64,000 nucleotides of DNA. Origin: Streptomyces sp. CB02980. Lineage in GTDB: Bacteria > Actinomycetota > Actinomycetes > Streptomycetales > Streptomycetaceae. The translations under genes were made by a program, and so were the position numbers. Positions 48,339-57,259 of this stretch are shown piece by piece (positions within the stretch are counted from its first letter, which is position 1; each line of letters begins with the position of its first letter). The stretch covers positions 186,001-250,000 of the forward strand of contig NZ_JACSCH020000008.1 in NCBI RefSeq assembly GCF_014451325.2, written 5' to 3'. The notes below the pieces were generated by a model. That model was not told the origin of the DNA, did not search any database, and saw only the letters and a list, made by a program, of their open reading frames with translations.

Positions 48339-49756
48339 GGAGCCTCCCACGGAATCACCGCCCGGACCTCGAACCCACCGTCCGGGCCCCTGCCCGCCCG
48401 CAGCGTACCGCCGTAGACCGCGAGCCGTTCCCGCAGTCCGAGCAGGCCGTGACCACCGCCCGGGAGCGGGGCCCGCCGCTCGGGACCCCGTTCCCGGGAG
48501 GTGCCGGGGCCGGGAGCGCCCGTGTCGGAGACCTCCACGCGGAGCAGCTTCGGCTCGTACGCCACGGTGACCGAGACCCGCGCGCCCGGCGCGTGCTTCA
48601 CCACGTTCGTCAGCGCCTCCTGCACCACCCGGTAGGCGGCGAGGTCCACCCCGGCCGTCAGCGCGACCGGTTCGCCCTCCACCGTCACCTCCACCGGCAC
48701 CCCGGAGGCCCGCACCCGGTCCGTCAGCTCCGTCAGCCGGTCCAGGCCCGGCTGCGGGGCGAGGTCCACATCGGCGGCCGGGTCGGGGCCGTCCGCGGCC
48801 ATCGTGAGCAGCCCCATCACGTGCCGCAGCTCCGACATCGCCGTCCGCCCCGCCGCCTCCACCGCGAGCATCGCCTCGCGGGCCAGGTCGGGGGAGGCGG
48901 CGAGGACCGTGCGCGCGGCGCCGGCCTGGATCGTCATCATGCTCACGTTGTGGGTGACCACGTCGTGCAGCTCCCGAGCGATCCGGGACCGCTCCGCCTC
49001 CACCGCCCGCCGCAGCTCGGCCTCCCGCTCGGCACGCAGCGCCCGCTCCCGCTGGCGCCACAGGTGGACGCCGTGCGAGGCGAGGGCGATGGGCAGCAGG
49101 ACGAGCAGGGGTACGAAGCCTTCGTCCACGTCCGGTACCAGGGGAAAGACCGCGTACAGCACCACGCCCGCGACGAGGGAGACCATCACCGCCGTGCGGT
49201 GCGGGCTGTACATCGCCGCGCTGTACGCCGCGACCAGACCCGACGCGAAGGTGACCGTGGTCGCGTCGGCGGCGACCTGGCCCTGGTGCAGGAGCACCGT
49301 CGCGCCCATCACCACCCAGTAGACGGTCAGCGGGAAGCGGCGGCGCAGCACCAGTGGCAGCGCCGTCAGCGCGGCCGCGAGCAACTCCCAGGCCTCGGCC
49401 GGGGGAAGCAGATACTCCACGGCCCCGGGGCGGGGAACCGCCGGGATCTCCGGGGGGAGGGGCGGCACGGGCGCCGGGATCGACGGCGGCACCGGGATCG
49501 TCGACGGGATCTCCGGCGGTGACGGGACCACCGGCGGTACCGGCATCACCGGAGGCACCGGGAGGAGGAGCGGAGTGTCGCTCGGATCCGGATGGACGTC
49601 CACGTACGAGCGGTTCAGATCACCCACGATCGTCGTGATCGCGAGCGCCAGGGCGAGCAGCCCGTCGGTCACCCACGTCCAGCGGGACAGCGGGGGCGGC
49701 GCACCGGAGGTCCGGGGGCCGCGCACCCGGTCGACGAGTTCCTCGTACCAGCTCAC
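48335..49756 (-). CDS. NarL-type sensor histidine kinase with Pro-rich extracytoplasmic segment
   Basis: This 473-residue kinase has several membrane helices in its first 240 residues, a HisKA_3 dimerisation region with the phosphorylated His in ARELHDVVTHNVSMM, and an HATPase domain (QEALTNVVKHAPGA ... GGGHGLLGLRERLAVYGG). Between the first and second helices lies an unusual stretch of about 60 residues of repeated Val/Ile-Pro-x-Pro-Pro units (such as PVPPVVPSPPEIP), presumably outside the cell. I chose GTG 49756 (VSWYEELVDRV). It precedes the response regulator with a 4-base overlap. The signal is unknown. Confidence 0.92.
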   Translation of the reverse strand: MSWYEELVDRVRGPRTSGAPPPLSRWTWVTDGLLALALAITTIVGDLNRSYVDVHPDPSDTPLLLPVPPVMPVPPVVPSPPEIPSTIPVPPSIPAPVPPLPPEIPAVPRPGAVEYLLPPAEAWELLAAALTALPLVLRRRFPLTVYWVVMGATVLLHQGQVAADATTVTFASGLVAAYSAAMYSPHRTAVMVSLVAGVVLYAVFPLVPDVDEGFVPLLVLLPIALASHGVHLWRQRERALRAEREAELRRAVEAERSRIARELHDVVTHNVSMMTIQAGAARTVLAASPDLAREAMLAVEAAGRTAMSELRHVMGLLTMAADGPDPAADVDLAPQPGLDRLTELTDRVRASGVPVEVTVEGEPVALTAGVDLAAYRVVQEALTNVVKHAPGARVSVTVAYEPKLLRVEVSDTGAPGPGTSRERGPERRAPLPGGGHGLLGLRERLAVYGGTLRAGRGPDGGFEVRAVIPWEAP

Positions 49757-50033
49757 CGGGGCAGTCTGCCAAGGCGGGGGAGCGGGCGGATCAGCCCGGG
49801 GGACCAGGGCGCCGCTCCCGGGGAGTACATCGCACGGATGACGTGACCGCGCCTCCACCGCGGACGGTACGGAGCTTCGGCACCGCGACCGACGCGCCCG
49901 TGACGGGGCCGCTCCTAGCGTCGGTACGGCGTGGGCACGGCCGACGGGATCCCCGCCGGGAGCCGGCCGGCCGCGCTCCCTTCGTCGCCGTTTCCCGCAC
50001 CCCGCACCCCGCACCCCGAGCCCTGGAGGGCCC

Positions 50034-50729
50034 ATGACCGGACCCGAGCCCCTGATCGAGCTGATGGACGTCGGGAGGACGTACGACGACGACCGGGCCG
50101 CACTGTCCGGGCTGACCCTGCGTGTCGCACGGGGCGAGGCGCTCGCCGTCCTCGGTCCCTCCGGCAGCGGCAAGTCGACCCTGCTCAACCTCCTCGCCGG
50201 CCTCGACCGGCCCACCACCGGGCAGGTGACGGTGGACGGACTGCGCGTCGACCGGCTGAACGAGACCGCCTCCGCCACCTACCGGCGCAGCCGGATCGGG
50301 ATGGTGTTCCAGTTCTTCAACCTCCTCGACGACCTCACCGTGACCGACAACGTGCTGCTCCCGGCCCAGCTCGCCGGGATGCCACGGGCCCGGGCGGCGG
50401 CGCGGGCCGCCGAACTCCTGGAGCGGCTCGGCGTCGCCCGGCACGCGCGCGTGCACCCCGGCCGTCTCTCCGGGGGCGAACGGCAACGCGTCGCCGTCGC
50501 GCGGGCCCTGATGAACCGGCCGCCGCTGCTCCTCGCCGACGAGCCGACCGGAGCGCTGGACACCGCGTCCGGCGCGGACGTCCGCGATCTCCTCCGGGAG
50601 CTGAACTCCGAGGGGCAGACCATCGTCCTGGTCACCCACGACCTGGCGCTCGCCGAGGCCTGCGCGACCCGCACGATCGAACTCGTCGACGGCCGCGTCG
50701 CCCGGGACGTCGTGGCGGTGACCCGATGA
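50034..50729 (+). CDS. ABC transporter ATP-binding protein, MacB/LolD type
   Basis: This 231-residue ATPase has Walker A GPSGSGKST, signature LSGGERQR, Walker B LLLADEPTGALD and the switch His in VTHDLALA. The FQFFNLLDDLTVTDNVLLP stretch is typical of the MacB/LolD group, which powers mechanotransmission rather than membrane transport of bulk solutes. GGAGGG lies 3-8 bases before the ATG. It overlaps the permease gene as ATGA. The 277-bp gap to the divergent kinase contains a short CCGCACC triple repeat but no clear promoter. Confidence 0.94.
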   Translation: MTGPEPLIELMDVGRTYDDDRAALSGLTLRVARGEALAVLGPSGSGKSTLLNLLAGLDRPTTGQVTVDGLRVDRLNETASATYRRSRIGMVFQFFNLLDDLTVTDNVLLPAQLAGMPRARAAARAAELLERLGVARHARVHPGRLSGGERQRVAVARALMNRPPLLLADEPTGALDTASGADVRDLLRELNSEGQTIVLVTHDLALAEACATRTIELVDGRVARDVVAVTR

Positions 50730-53173
50730 GCGGCGGCGGCCCGGGAGAGCGCGCGCCGCGCGGCGGCGCGCGGGGCCGGTCGTCCGGTGGCGCGCTCGGC
50801 CGGGTCGTGCGCGCGGGCGTCGGGCGGCGGCGTACCCAGACCGTGGTGATGGTGTTGACCACGCTGCTGTCCGTCGCCTCCGCCGTCCTCGCGGTCGGCC
50901 TCCTCGTCGCCTCGGGCGCCCCGTTCGACCGGGCCTTCTCCCAGCAGCGCGGGGCGCATCTGACCGTGCGGTACGCCGGTTCGGCCGGGAGCACCGAGGA
51001 CTGGCCGGCCGCGACGGCGCGCGCGCCCGGAGTCGCCGCGGCCGCCGGCCCGTTCGCCCTCGTCTCCGTACGCCTCCGTACGGAGGGTGTGGAGGCGCCG
51101 CCCGGTTTCGAACCGCCGCCCCTGACGGTGGTCGGCCGGGCGTCCGCCGACGGGCCCGTGGACGCGGTGGCCCTGGTGGAGGGCCGGTGGGCGGCGGCTC
51201 CCGGTGAGGTCGTCCTGGAGCGGGGGTCCCGCCCGCCGGGCGCCGGCGTGGGGACGCGCCTGACCGCCGGGGGTGCGGTCCTCACCGTGGTCGGCATCGC
51301 CGGGTCCGCCGGGGAGAGCGCCGACGCCTGGGTCGTACCGGCGCAGCTCACGATGCTCGTGGGGGAGCGGCCGCCCGCGTTCCAGATGCTCTACCGGCTC
51401 ACCGCCGCCGGCACGCGCGCGGAGGTCGCGGCGGGCCGCGACGCGATCGTCGCCGCCGCCCCGGCGGGTGCGGTCGTCGGAGCCCGGTCGTATCTCGACG
51501 TCCGTGAGACCGCCCAGGAGAACACGGCGGCCTTCGTGCCCTTCGTGACCGCCTTCGCCCTCCTCGGACTCGCGATGTCGGTCCTGGTGATCGGCATCGT
51601 CGTGAGCGGCGCCGTGGGCGCCGCGACCCGCCGGATCGGCGTCCTCAAGGCACTCGGCTTCACCCCCCTCCAGGTCGGACGGGCGTACGTGGCGCAGGCC
51701 CTGATCCCGGGTTCCGTGGGGGCCCTGCTCGGCGTCGCCCTCGGCAATGTGCTCGCCGTTCCCCTCATGGCCGAGGTGGCGGAGACGTACGGGACGACGG
51801 CGGTCCTCATCCCGCTCTGGGTGGACGTCGTGGTCCCCGCGGGCGCCCTCGCGGTGGTGGCCGCGGCCGCCTTCGGCCCCGCGCTGCGTGCCGCCCGGAT
51901 GCCGACCGCGGCGGTGCTCCGCCTCGGCGCGTCCGCCGCGGGCGGGCGTGGGCTGCGGATCCGCGGCCTGTTCGGGCGGTTGCCGCTGCCGCGCCCCGTG
52001 ACCCTCGGCCTCGCCGCGCCCTTCGCGCGCCCGGCGCGCGCGGCGAGTACGGCCGCAGCGGTGGCCTTCGGGGCCCTCGCGGTGACGTTCGCGATGGGAC
52101 TCGGGAGCACGCTGGTCGCGGTGAAGACCGACGGGGATCCGGACAAGGGCGGCGACGTCACCGTCCGCACCGTGGCACGGCCGGACGACACCGCGCCGGA
52201 TCAGCCGGGTGCCGGGGACGGCGGACCGGGAGGGCCTCTGCCGGGAAAGCCGGCCGACCCGGCCGCGGTGGCTGCGGCGATCGCCGCGCTCCCGGGGACC
52301 GACTCCGTGTACCGGACCGCGCAGACCCAGGTGGAGGTGGCGGGGCTCAAGGGCGGCGCGCCGCTCGTCGCGTACGAGGGGAACACCGCCGGCAGCCCGC
52401 ACACGATGGTCTCCGGACGATGGTTCGGAGCCGCGGGCGAGGCGGTGGCCCCGACACGGTTCCTCCGGGCGACGGGGGTCCGCGTGGGGGACACGGTCAC
52501 CCTGTCCGAGCAGGGGCGCACCGCCCGGGTGCGGATCGTGGGCGAGGTCTTCGACCTGGGCGGCGACGGCATGACCCTGCGCAGCGGCACCACGTCCATC
52601 GCCGCGCTGCAACCTCCCTACATGCCGCCGGACTTCGCCGTCACCCTCGCCCCCGGCACGGACCCCGCCGACTACGCCGAGCGGCTTGACGCCGCCGTCT
52701 CCCCGCTCGGCGCGGAGGCCGCGGTCACGGAGGCGGGGAAGTCGAGCGTCATCCGGGCGATGCAGGCCCTGATCGCCATGCTCACGCTGATGCTGGTCGT
52801 CGTCGCCTGCCTCGGGGTGCTCAACACGGTGGTCCTCGACACCCGCGACCGCGTCCGGGACCTGGGCGTGTACAAGGCGCTCGGGATGACCCCGCGGCAG
52901 ACCGTCGCGCAGGTCCTCACCTCCGTCGGAGCCATCGGCCTGGTGGCGGGCGCGGTCGGGGTGCCGCTCGGCGTGGCACTCCACCGCCAGGTCATGCCGG
53001 CCATGGGCCGCGCGGTCGGCACCACGATTCCGTCCGCCGACATCGACGTCTACGGCGCGCCCCTGCTGGCGCTTCTCGCGACCGCCGGCGTGCTGATCGC
53101 GACGGCCGGCGCCCTGCTCCCGGCCGGCTGGGCGGCCAGGGCCGCGACGGCGCGGGCCCTGCGGGCGGAGTAG
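50726..53173 (+). CDS. FtsX/MacB-type ABC transporter permease
   Basis: This 815-residue permease has a basic Gly-rich N-terminus, a first membrane helix (VVMVLTTLLSVASAVLAVGLLV), a large extracytoplasmic domain and two FtsX domains. The first FtsX repeat has GAATRRIGVLKALGFTPLQVGRAYVAQALIPG, the second RDRVRDLGVYKALGMTPRQTVAQVLTSVGAIG. About ten helices are expected. With the upstream ATPase it forms an exporter or mechanosensitive complex. The divergent NarL-type two-component system suggests control by an envelope signal. The substrate is unknown. Confidence 0.93.
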   Translation: MSGGGPGERAPRGGARGRSSGGALGRVVRAGVGRRRTQTVVMVLTTLLSVASAVLAVGLLVASGAPFDRAFSQQRGAHLTVRYAGSAGSTEDWPAATARAPGVAAAAGPFALVSVRLRTEGVEAPPGFEPPPLTVVGRASADGPVDAVALVEGRWAAAPGEVVLERGSRPPGAGVGTRLTAGGAVLTVVGIAGSAGESADAWVVPAQLTMLVGERPPAFQMLYRLTAAGTRAEVAAGRDAIVAAAPAGAVVGARSYLDVRETAQENTAAFVPFVTAFALLGLAMSVLVIGIVVSGAVGAATRRIGVLKALGFTPLQVGRAYVAQALIPGSVGALLGVALGNVLAVPLMAEVAETYGTTAVLIPLWVDVVVPAGALAVVAAAAFGPALRAARMPTAAVLRLGASAAGGRGLRIRGLFGRLPLPRPVTLGLAAPFARPARAASTAAAVAFGALAVTFAMGLGSTLVAVKTDGDPDKGGDVTVRTVARPDDTAPDQPGAGDGGPGGPLPGKPADPAAVAAAIAALPGTDSVYRTAQTQVEVAGLKGGAPLVAYEGNTAGSPHTMVSGRWFGAAGEAVAPTRFLRATGVRVGDTVTLSEQGRTARVRIVGEVFDLGGDGMTLRSGTTSIAALQPPYMPPDFAVTLAPGTDPADYAERLDAAVSPLGAEAAVTEAGKSSVIRAMQALIAMLTLMLVVVACLGVLNTVVLDTRDRVRDLGVYKALGMTPRQTVAQVLTSVGAIGLVAGAVGVPLGVALHRQVMPAMGRAVGTTIPSADIDVYGAPLLALLATAGVLIATAGALLPAGWAARAATARALRAE

Positions 53174-53222
53174 CGGAGCAGCGGAGGGGGTGGGGCCGGG
53201 CCCTCGCGGTACCGTCGGACGC

Positions 53223-53738
53223 ATGTCTGACGTCCGGTTGACCACGCCCTCCTTCCTCGTGCTGGGCATCATCGACAAGCTGGGTGAGGCCAGCCCGTAC
53301 GACGTGAAGGTCGAGGCCGCGCGGACCGTGGCGCCGTTCTGGTCCATGCCGCACGCCCAGGTCTACGCCCAGTGCGACCGGCTCCTGGAGGCGGGGCTGC
53401 TCTCGGAGGTCAGGCAGTCCGGCGGCCGGAACCGGCGCCTGATGAAGCTCACCGACGAGGGCACGGAGGCACTCCGCGGCTGGTTGGCCGATCCCGCCTT
53501 CGTCCCGGTCGAGGCGCGCGAACGCGGCATCCTCAAGCTGTGGTTCGGGGCGAGCCCGCGCGTCCACTCCCCAGTGCAGATCGAGGAGCACCGGCGGACC
53601 CTGGACGAGTACGAGGAACTCGCGGGCGAGGTGGGTGAGTTGCTGACGCGCGGGCAGCGCGAGGCCTTGGAGTTCGGTATCCGGTACGAGCGGATGATGG
53701 TCGATTTCTGGCACTGGGTCGAGAGCCGCGAATCCTGA
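53223..53738 (+). CDS. PadR family transcriptional regulator
   Basis: This 171-residue protein has an N-terminal PadR winged helix (TPSFLVLGIIDKLGEASPYDVKVEA ... AQVYAQCDRLLEAGLLSEVRQSGGRNRRLMKLTDEG) and the C-terminal helical PadR domain (EHRRTLDEYEELAGEV). TACCGT ends 7 bases before the ATG and no ribosome site is present, so a leaderless mRNA is likely. The next genes in the same direction encode two membrane proteins preceded by their own promoter with a palindrome; local repression by this protein is the obvious hypothesis. Confidence 0.93.
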   Translation: MSDVRLTTPSFLVLGIIDKLGEASPYDVKVEAARTVAPFWSMPHAQVYAQCDRLLEAGLLSEVRQSGGRNRRLMKLTDEGTEALRGWLADPAFVPVEARERGILKLWFGASPRVHSPVQIEEHRRTLDEYEELAGEVGELLTRGQREALEFGIRYERMMVDFWHWVESRES

Positions 53739-53774
53739 TTCCGTCCGCGAGTCCCGATTCTTGTTACTGACCGG

Positions 53775-53803
53775 TTGACCCCGGCGGTGCCCCGCCCTAC
53801 CTT
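53775..53803 (+). promoter_or_regulatory. Promoter of the DUF2306 membrane-protein operon
   Basis: TTGACC (53775-53780) and TACCTT (53798-53803) are separated by exactly 17 bp, the same hexamers as the promoter at 27185-27213. Transcription would begin near 53810, inside the palindrome at 53809-53827. Confidence 0.8.
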
Positions 53804-53808
53804 CCTCC

Positions 53809-53827
53809 ATAGTCCAGAAAGGACTAT
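53809..53827. promoter_or_regulatory. Probable PadR operator
   Basis: ATAGTCC (53809-53815) and GGACTAT (53821-53827) form a perfect 7-bp inverted repeat with spacer AGAAA, placed exactly over the predicted transcription start. A repressor bound here would block the promoter. Assignment to the PadR protein encoded just upstream is by position. Confidence 0.75.
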
Positions 53828-53868
53828 CGCGGCGGTCCGGCGCCGTGGACGGTGGAGGGGGATGCGCC

Positions 53869-55173
53869 GTGGGACGTTCGACGAGCACGGATACGAGCAC
53901 GGATACGAGCACGGATACGGGCGGGGGTACGGGCGGGGGTACGGACACCGGCACCGGTACGGGCATCAGGTGGGGGCAGGTGTCCGCCGTCGCCGTGACG
54001 GTGGTCTGCCTCGTGTACGCGCCGATCGCCATGACCGAACTCTGGCCGTACGCCACACCCGGAGCGCCCGCCATCGGCGAGTGGCTCCTCGGCCGGTCCG
54101 TGTCCGCGGAGTTCGTGGCCGACGCCGTCCGCGACCGGATGGGGCCGTACACCCGCAGCCTGGTCCCGCTGATCGTCCACTCGGTCCTCGGCGGCCTCCT
54201 GATGCTGCTCGGCCCGGTGCAGCTGCTCTCGGCGGTACGCCGCCGCATCCGGCTGCACCGCGTCCTCGGAACCGTCTTCGCCGGCACGGTGTACGTGTCG
54301 ATGGCCGGCGCGGCGCTCTACCTCCTGCGCACCCCGCCGGCGGAGGCCTTCAGCGGCGCCGCGTTCTGGATCGTCCTCGCGACGATCCTGGTGGGCACGG
54401 TGGGCAGCGTGACCTCCGGAGTCCTCGCCGCGGTGCGCGGCTTCCCGGACCTGCACCAGCGCTGGTTGCTGCTCTGCTACGGCTTCCTGATGACCGCTCC
54501 GCTGCTGCGGCTCGAATGGGGCGCGCTGCCCGCGCTGTACCCCGGCCTCTCCCTCCAGGACGTCAACCGCGTCGCGATCATGCACCTCGGCGCCCTCGTC
54601 GCGTTCGGCGCGCTCCTGGCCTCCCGGGCCCTCGACCGACGGGCCGAGGTGCCCGGCCTGGCCGGCACATGGGCCCCCGGCCCGGTCCTCGTCGCCGCCC
54701 ACGTCCTCGGCGCCGCGGGCCTGGGCTGGATCACGTACGCCCTGCTCGACCAGGGGACGCAGGGGCGACGGCTGTTCGTCGCGTACCTCGTCCCGTACGT
54801 GCTGACGTACGCCGTCATCGCGGTCCGCGCGACGCGCGCCCGCGGGCGGGGAGCGGTCTGGGCGCGCGAGGAGTGGCGGCTGCACCTGGCGGCCCAGTGC
54901 CTGGCGCCCGCCTTCTCGGCGGTCACCGTGCCCGTACTGGAGCGGACGATGGGCCTGGACCGGCTCACGTCCTTGATCGCGGGAGTCGGCATCGGCGCGG
55001 GAATGCTGTCGTACGCGGCGGTCACGGTGGTGAGTCTGCGGATCCTGCACGGCCGCGAAGTTCTCAGAAGACAGGGGGAGTTCACAGGTGATCCGCTGGT
55101 CCCACCCGGTCCGGCGACCGCGAATCCGGTCGGTGCCGGTGCCGGCGGTGTCGGAGCGGAGGGGAGTAACTGA
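53869..55173 (+). CDS. DUF2306-type multi-pass membrane protein
   Basis: This 434-residue protein has about ten membrane helices. The DUF2306-like signature lies in helices 2-4: LLGPVQLLSAVRRRIRLHRVLG, TSGVLAAVRGFPDLHQRWLL and CYGFLMTAPLLRLEW, with conserved His and Arg residues. Its function is unknown. I chose GTG 53869, which has GGAGGGG about 8 bases upstream; GTG 53845 is an alternative. The N-terminus is a low-complexity STDTSTDTSTDTGGGTGGG segment encoded by 12-bp DNA repeats. It sits behind the promoter and palindrome at 53775-53827, and its stop overlaps the next start by one base (TGATG). Confidence 0.87.
   Translation: MGRSTSTDTSTDTSTDTGGGTGGGTDTGTGTGIRWGQVSAVAVTVVCLVYAPIAMTELWPYATPGAPAIGEWLLGRSVSAEFVADAVRDRMGPYTRSLVPLIVHSVLGGLLMLLGPVQLLSAVRRRIRLHRVLGTVFAGTVYVSMAGAALYLLRTPPAEAFSGAAFWIVLATILVGTVGSVTSGVLAAVRGFPDLHQRWLLLCYGFLMTAPLLRLEWGALPALYPGLSLQDVNRVAIMHLGALVAFGALLASRALDRRAEVPGLAGTWAPGPVLVAAHVLGAAGLGWITYALLDQGTQGRRLFVAYLVPYVLTYAVIAVRATRARGRGAVWAREEWRLHLAAQCLAPAFSAVTVPVLERTMGLDRLTSLIAGVGIGAGMLSYAAVTVVSLRILHGREVLRRQGEFTGDPLVPPGPATANPVGAGAGGVGAEGSN
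53881..53940. repeat. Five 12-bp tandem units in the 5' end of the DUF2306 gene
   Basis: ACGAGCACGGAT occurs three times perfectly (53881-53916), followed by two copies of ACGGGCGGGGGT (53917-53940). They encode the Thr/Ser/Asp/Gly-rich N-terminal tail and keep frame, so copy number could vary between strains without destroying the gene. Confidence 0.9.
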
Positions 55174-56153
55174 TGGCCGTCCAGAAGGAACTGTCGCCCG
55201 GCATCGTCGTCCTGAGCGCCGTCGTGGGCGGCATCAGCGTCACCAGCGGCGCCCTGCTCACCGTGACGAGCCTGTTCGGGTACGCGGCGGGCGCCTGGGT
55301 GTCCCCGGAGGCGCTGAGCCCCGGGCTCATCGGAGCCGCGATGGCCGGAGTGGCCCCCGCGCTGTTCACGATCGGGCGGGCGCGCCTCTGGGAGGACGTG
55401 CGGAGCCTGGTGCTGCCGCTGGTGATCGTGCTGGCAGGCCTGTTCACGGTGAGCCTGCTGAACGGCGGCTCGCTCCAGGCGGCCGAGGGCGGGCCGCTGT
55501 TCCTCGCCCTCTTCAGCCTCGGCTGGGTCGCCGTTCTCGGACTGCTCGCCCTCGGAGCGGTGGGCTGCCTGGTCGCGCAGTACCGGAGACCCGCGGGGCC
55601 CGCGGGCGCGGCGCCGCGGCAGCCGGTCGTACCGCTGCCCGCCTGGTCGAAGCCGCCGCTCGCCGTCGTCGGCTCGGGATGGTTCGGCATCGGCGGGGGG
55701 CTGCTCGCCTTCCCCGACTTCTGGGGCGCGCTCGTGCCCTGGACGGTGAACCGTGCGGACGCGCAGGGCCTCGGTGTGTGGGCGCTCGCGCTGGGCGTCG
55801 GTGTCCTCGGCGCGCTGGCCGAGGACGACCTGACCCGCATCCGACCGGCGCTGCGGGCCGTCCCGCTGGTCGCGCTCGCCACGGCGGTCGTCCTCGCGGT
55901 CCACTTCCGGTCCGTCGACTGGACCTCGGGTCCGGGCGTCTCACTTCTCGCGCTCGTCACCGGGCTCTTCACGACGGGAGTCTCGGGCCGGTGGCTGCTC
56001 TCGCGAGCCGACCGCCGAAGCGCTGCCCTGCCCGACACCCCGCTCGCTGCGGTGCCCGACTCCGCGCGCGCTGCCGTGCCCGACTCCGTGCCCGAACCCC
56101 CGCTCGCTGCCGCGCCCGACGCCCGGCCCTCGCGGGCGGACGACGACGCCTAG
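55173..56153 (+). CDS. Multi-pass membrane protein of unknown function
   Basis: This 326-residue protein has about eight hydrophobic helices (for example GIVVLSAVVGGISVTSGALLTV and LVLPLVIVLAGLFTVSLL). I recognise no family. The C-terminal 45 residues are a hydrophilic tail with repeats of LAAVPDSARAAVPDS type, encoded by imperfect DNA repeats. The ATG overlaps the stop of the DUF2306 gene as TGATG, so the two are made together under the PadR-linked promoter. The stop overlaps the convergent kinase gene by 4 bases. Confidence 0.82.
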   Translation: MAVQKELSPGIVVLSAVVGGISVTSGALLTVTSLFGYAAGAWVSPEALSPGLIGAAMAGVAPALFTIGRARLWEDVRSLVLPLVIVLAGLFTVSLLNGGSLQAAEGGPLFLALFSLGWVAVLGLLALGAVGCLVAQYRRPAGPAGAAPRQPVVPLPAWSKPPLAVVGSGWFGIGGGLLAFPDFWGALVPWTVNRADAQGLGVWALALGVGVLGALAEDDLTRIRPALRAVPLVALATAVVLAVHFRSVDWTSGPGVSLLALVTGLFTTGVSGRWLLSRADRRSAALPDTPLAAVPDSARAAVPDSVPEPPLAAAPDARPSRADDDA

Positions 56154-57259
56154 GGCACGCCGGGAAGCCGGACCGTGACGAGGAGGCCGCCGGTGGGGCG
56201 GGGGTCGAGGTCGAGGGAGCCGTCGTGGGCGCGGACGACGCTGTGCACGATGGCCAGGCCGAGGCCGACGCCGGCGTGTTCGTCGGTGCGCACGCGGTCC
56301 GCGCCCCGCCGGAACGGTTCGGTGAGGGTCGGTACCAGGTCCGGTGGGAGCGCAGGGCCCGTGTTCTCGACCCGCAGCACGCTCGTGGCGCCGTCCGTCC
56401 CGCCGCCGTCCGTCCCGGTGTGGACCGTCTCGGTGTGGACCGTCACGGTGCCGCCGGCGGGGACGTTGTGGACGACGGCGTTCTGGACGAGGTTCGTCAC
56501 CATCCGCAGCAGGAGCTCAGAGGAGCCGCTGGTCCGGGCCGCGCCGCCGGTGACGCCGAGCGTGATCCGGCGCTGCTCGGCGAGGGGGAGCAGCGTTTCG
56601 GCGGCCTCCTCGGCGAGGAGGGAGAGGTCGACGTTCTCCCGGGTGAAGGCGCCGGTGTCGCCGCGGCTGAGCAGCAGGAGGGCCTCGGTGAGGTCGATCG
56701 CCCGCGTGTTGACCGCCTGCAGGCGTGCGACGAGCTCCTCCCGGTCGCGGGTGGGGTCCTTGCGGGCGACGTCGAGGAGTGTCCGCGAGATCGCCAGCGG
56801 GGTGCGCAGTTCGTGGGAGGCGTTCGCGGCGAACCTGCGCTGTTCGTCGACGTGCGACTCCAGTTTCTGGAGCATCGAGTCGAACGCGTCGGAGAGTTCA
56901 CGGAACTCGTCCTGGCGGCCCTTCATCCGGATCCGGTGCGACAGCGACCCGTCCCCGGCCCTCCGTGCCGCGTCCCTGATCTGGCTGAGCGGTGCGAGCA
57001 TCCGGCCGGCGAGGAACCACCCCCCGACGAGGCCGAACACGAGGAGGCAGGCCATCGCCACGGCGGCAGCGGGGAAGAAGGTGCGCACCAGGAGCCAGCG
57101 GTTGGGCGAGACCCCGAGCAGGCCCTGCGGGTTGTCCGGCACGTAGCGCAGCAGGAATCCCCACACCACGGCCAGTAGCAGCGCGCCGGCGACGGCGAGG
57201 AATCCGGCGTAGCTGAGGGTGAGTCTCAGTCGGGCGCTGAGTCCCCGGCGTCTATCCAT
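56150..57259 (-). CDS. HAMP-domain sensor histidine kinase
   Basis: This 369-residue kinase has two membrane helices (about residues 13-35 and 58-82) enclosing a short extracytoplasmic loop, a HAMP domain (GRMLAPLSQIRDAARRAGDGSLSHRI), the HisKA box RRFAANASHELRTPLAISRTLL with the phosphorylated His, and the HATPase N box (NLVQNAVVHN) and G boxes (GVGLGLAIVHSVV). The ATG at 57259 lies 8 bases inside the end of the response regulator gene, so translation is coupled. The small sensor loop suggests detection of an envelope or membrane signal. Confidence 0.93.
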   Translation of the reverse strand: MDRRRGLSARLRLTLSYAGFLAVAGALLLAVVWGFLLRYVPDNPQGLLGVSPNRWLLVRTFFPAAAVAMACLLVFGLVGGWFLAGRMLAPLSQIRDAARRAGDGSLSHRIRMKGRQDEFRELSDAFDSMLQKLESHVDEQRRFAANASHELRTPLAISRTLLDVARKDPTRDREELVARLQAVNTRAIDLTEALLLLSRGDTGAFTRENVDLSLLAEEAAETLLPLAEQRRITLGVTGGAARTSGSSELLLRMVTNLVQNAVVHNVPAGGTVTVHTETVHTGTDGGGTDGATSVLRVENTGPALPPDLVPTLTEPFRRGADRVRTDEHAGVGLGLAIVHSVVRAHDGSLDLDPRPTGGLLVTVRLPGVP

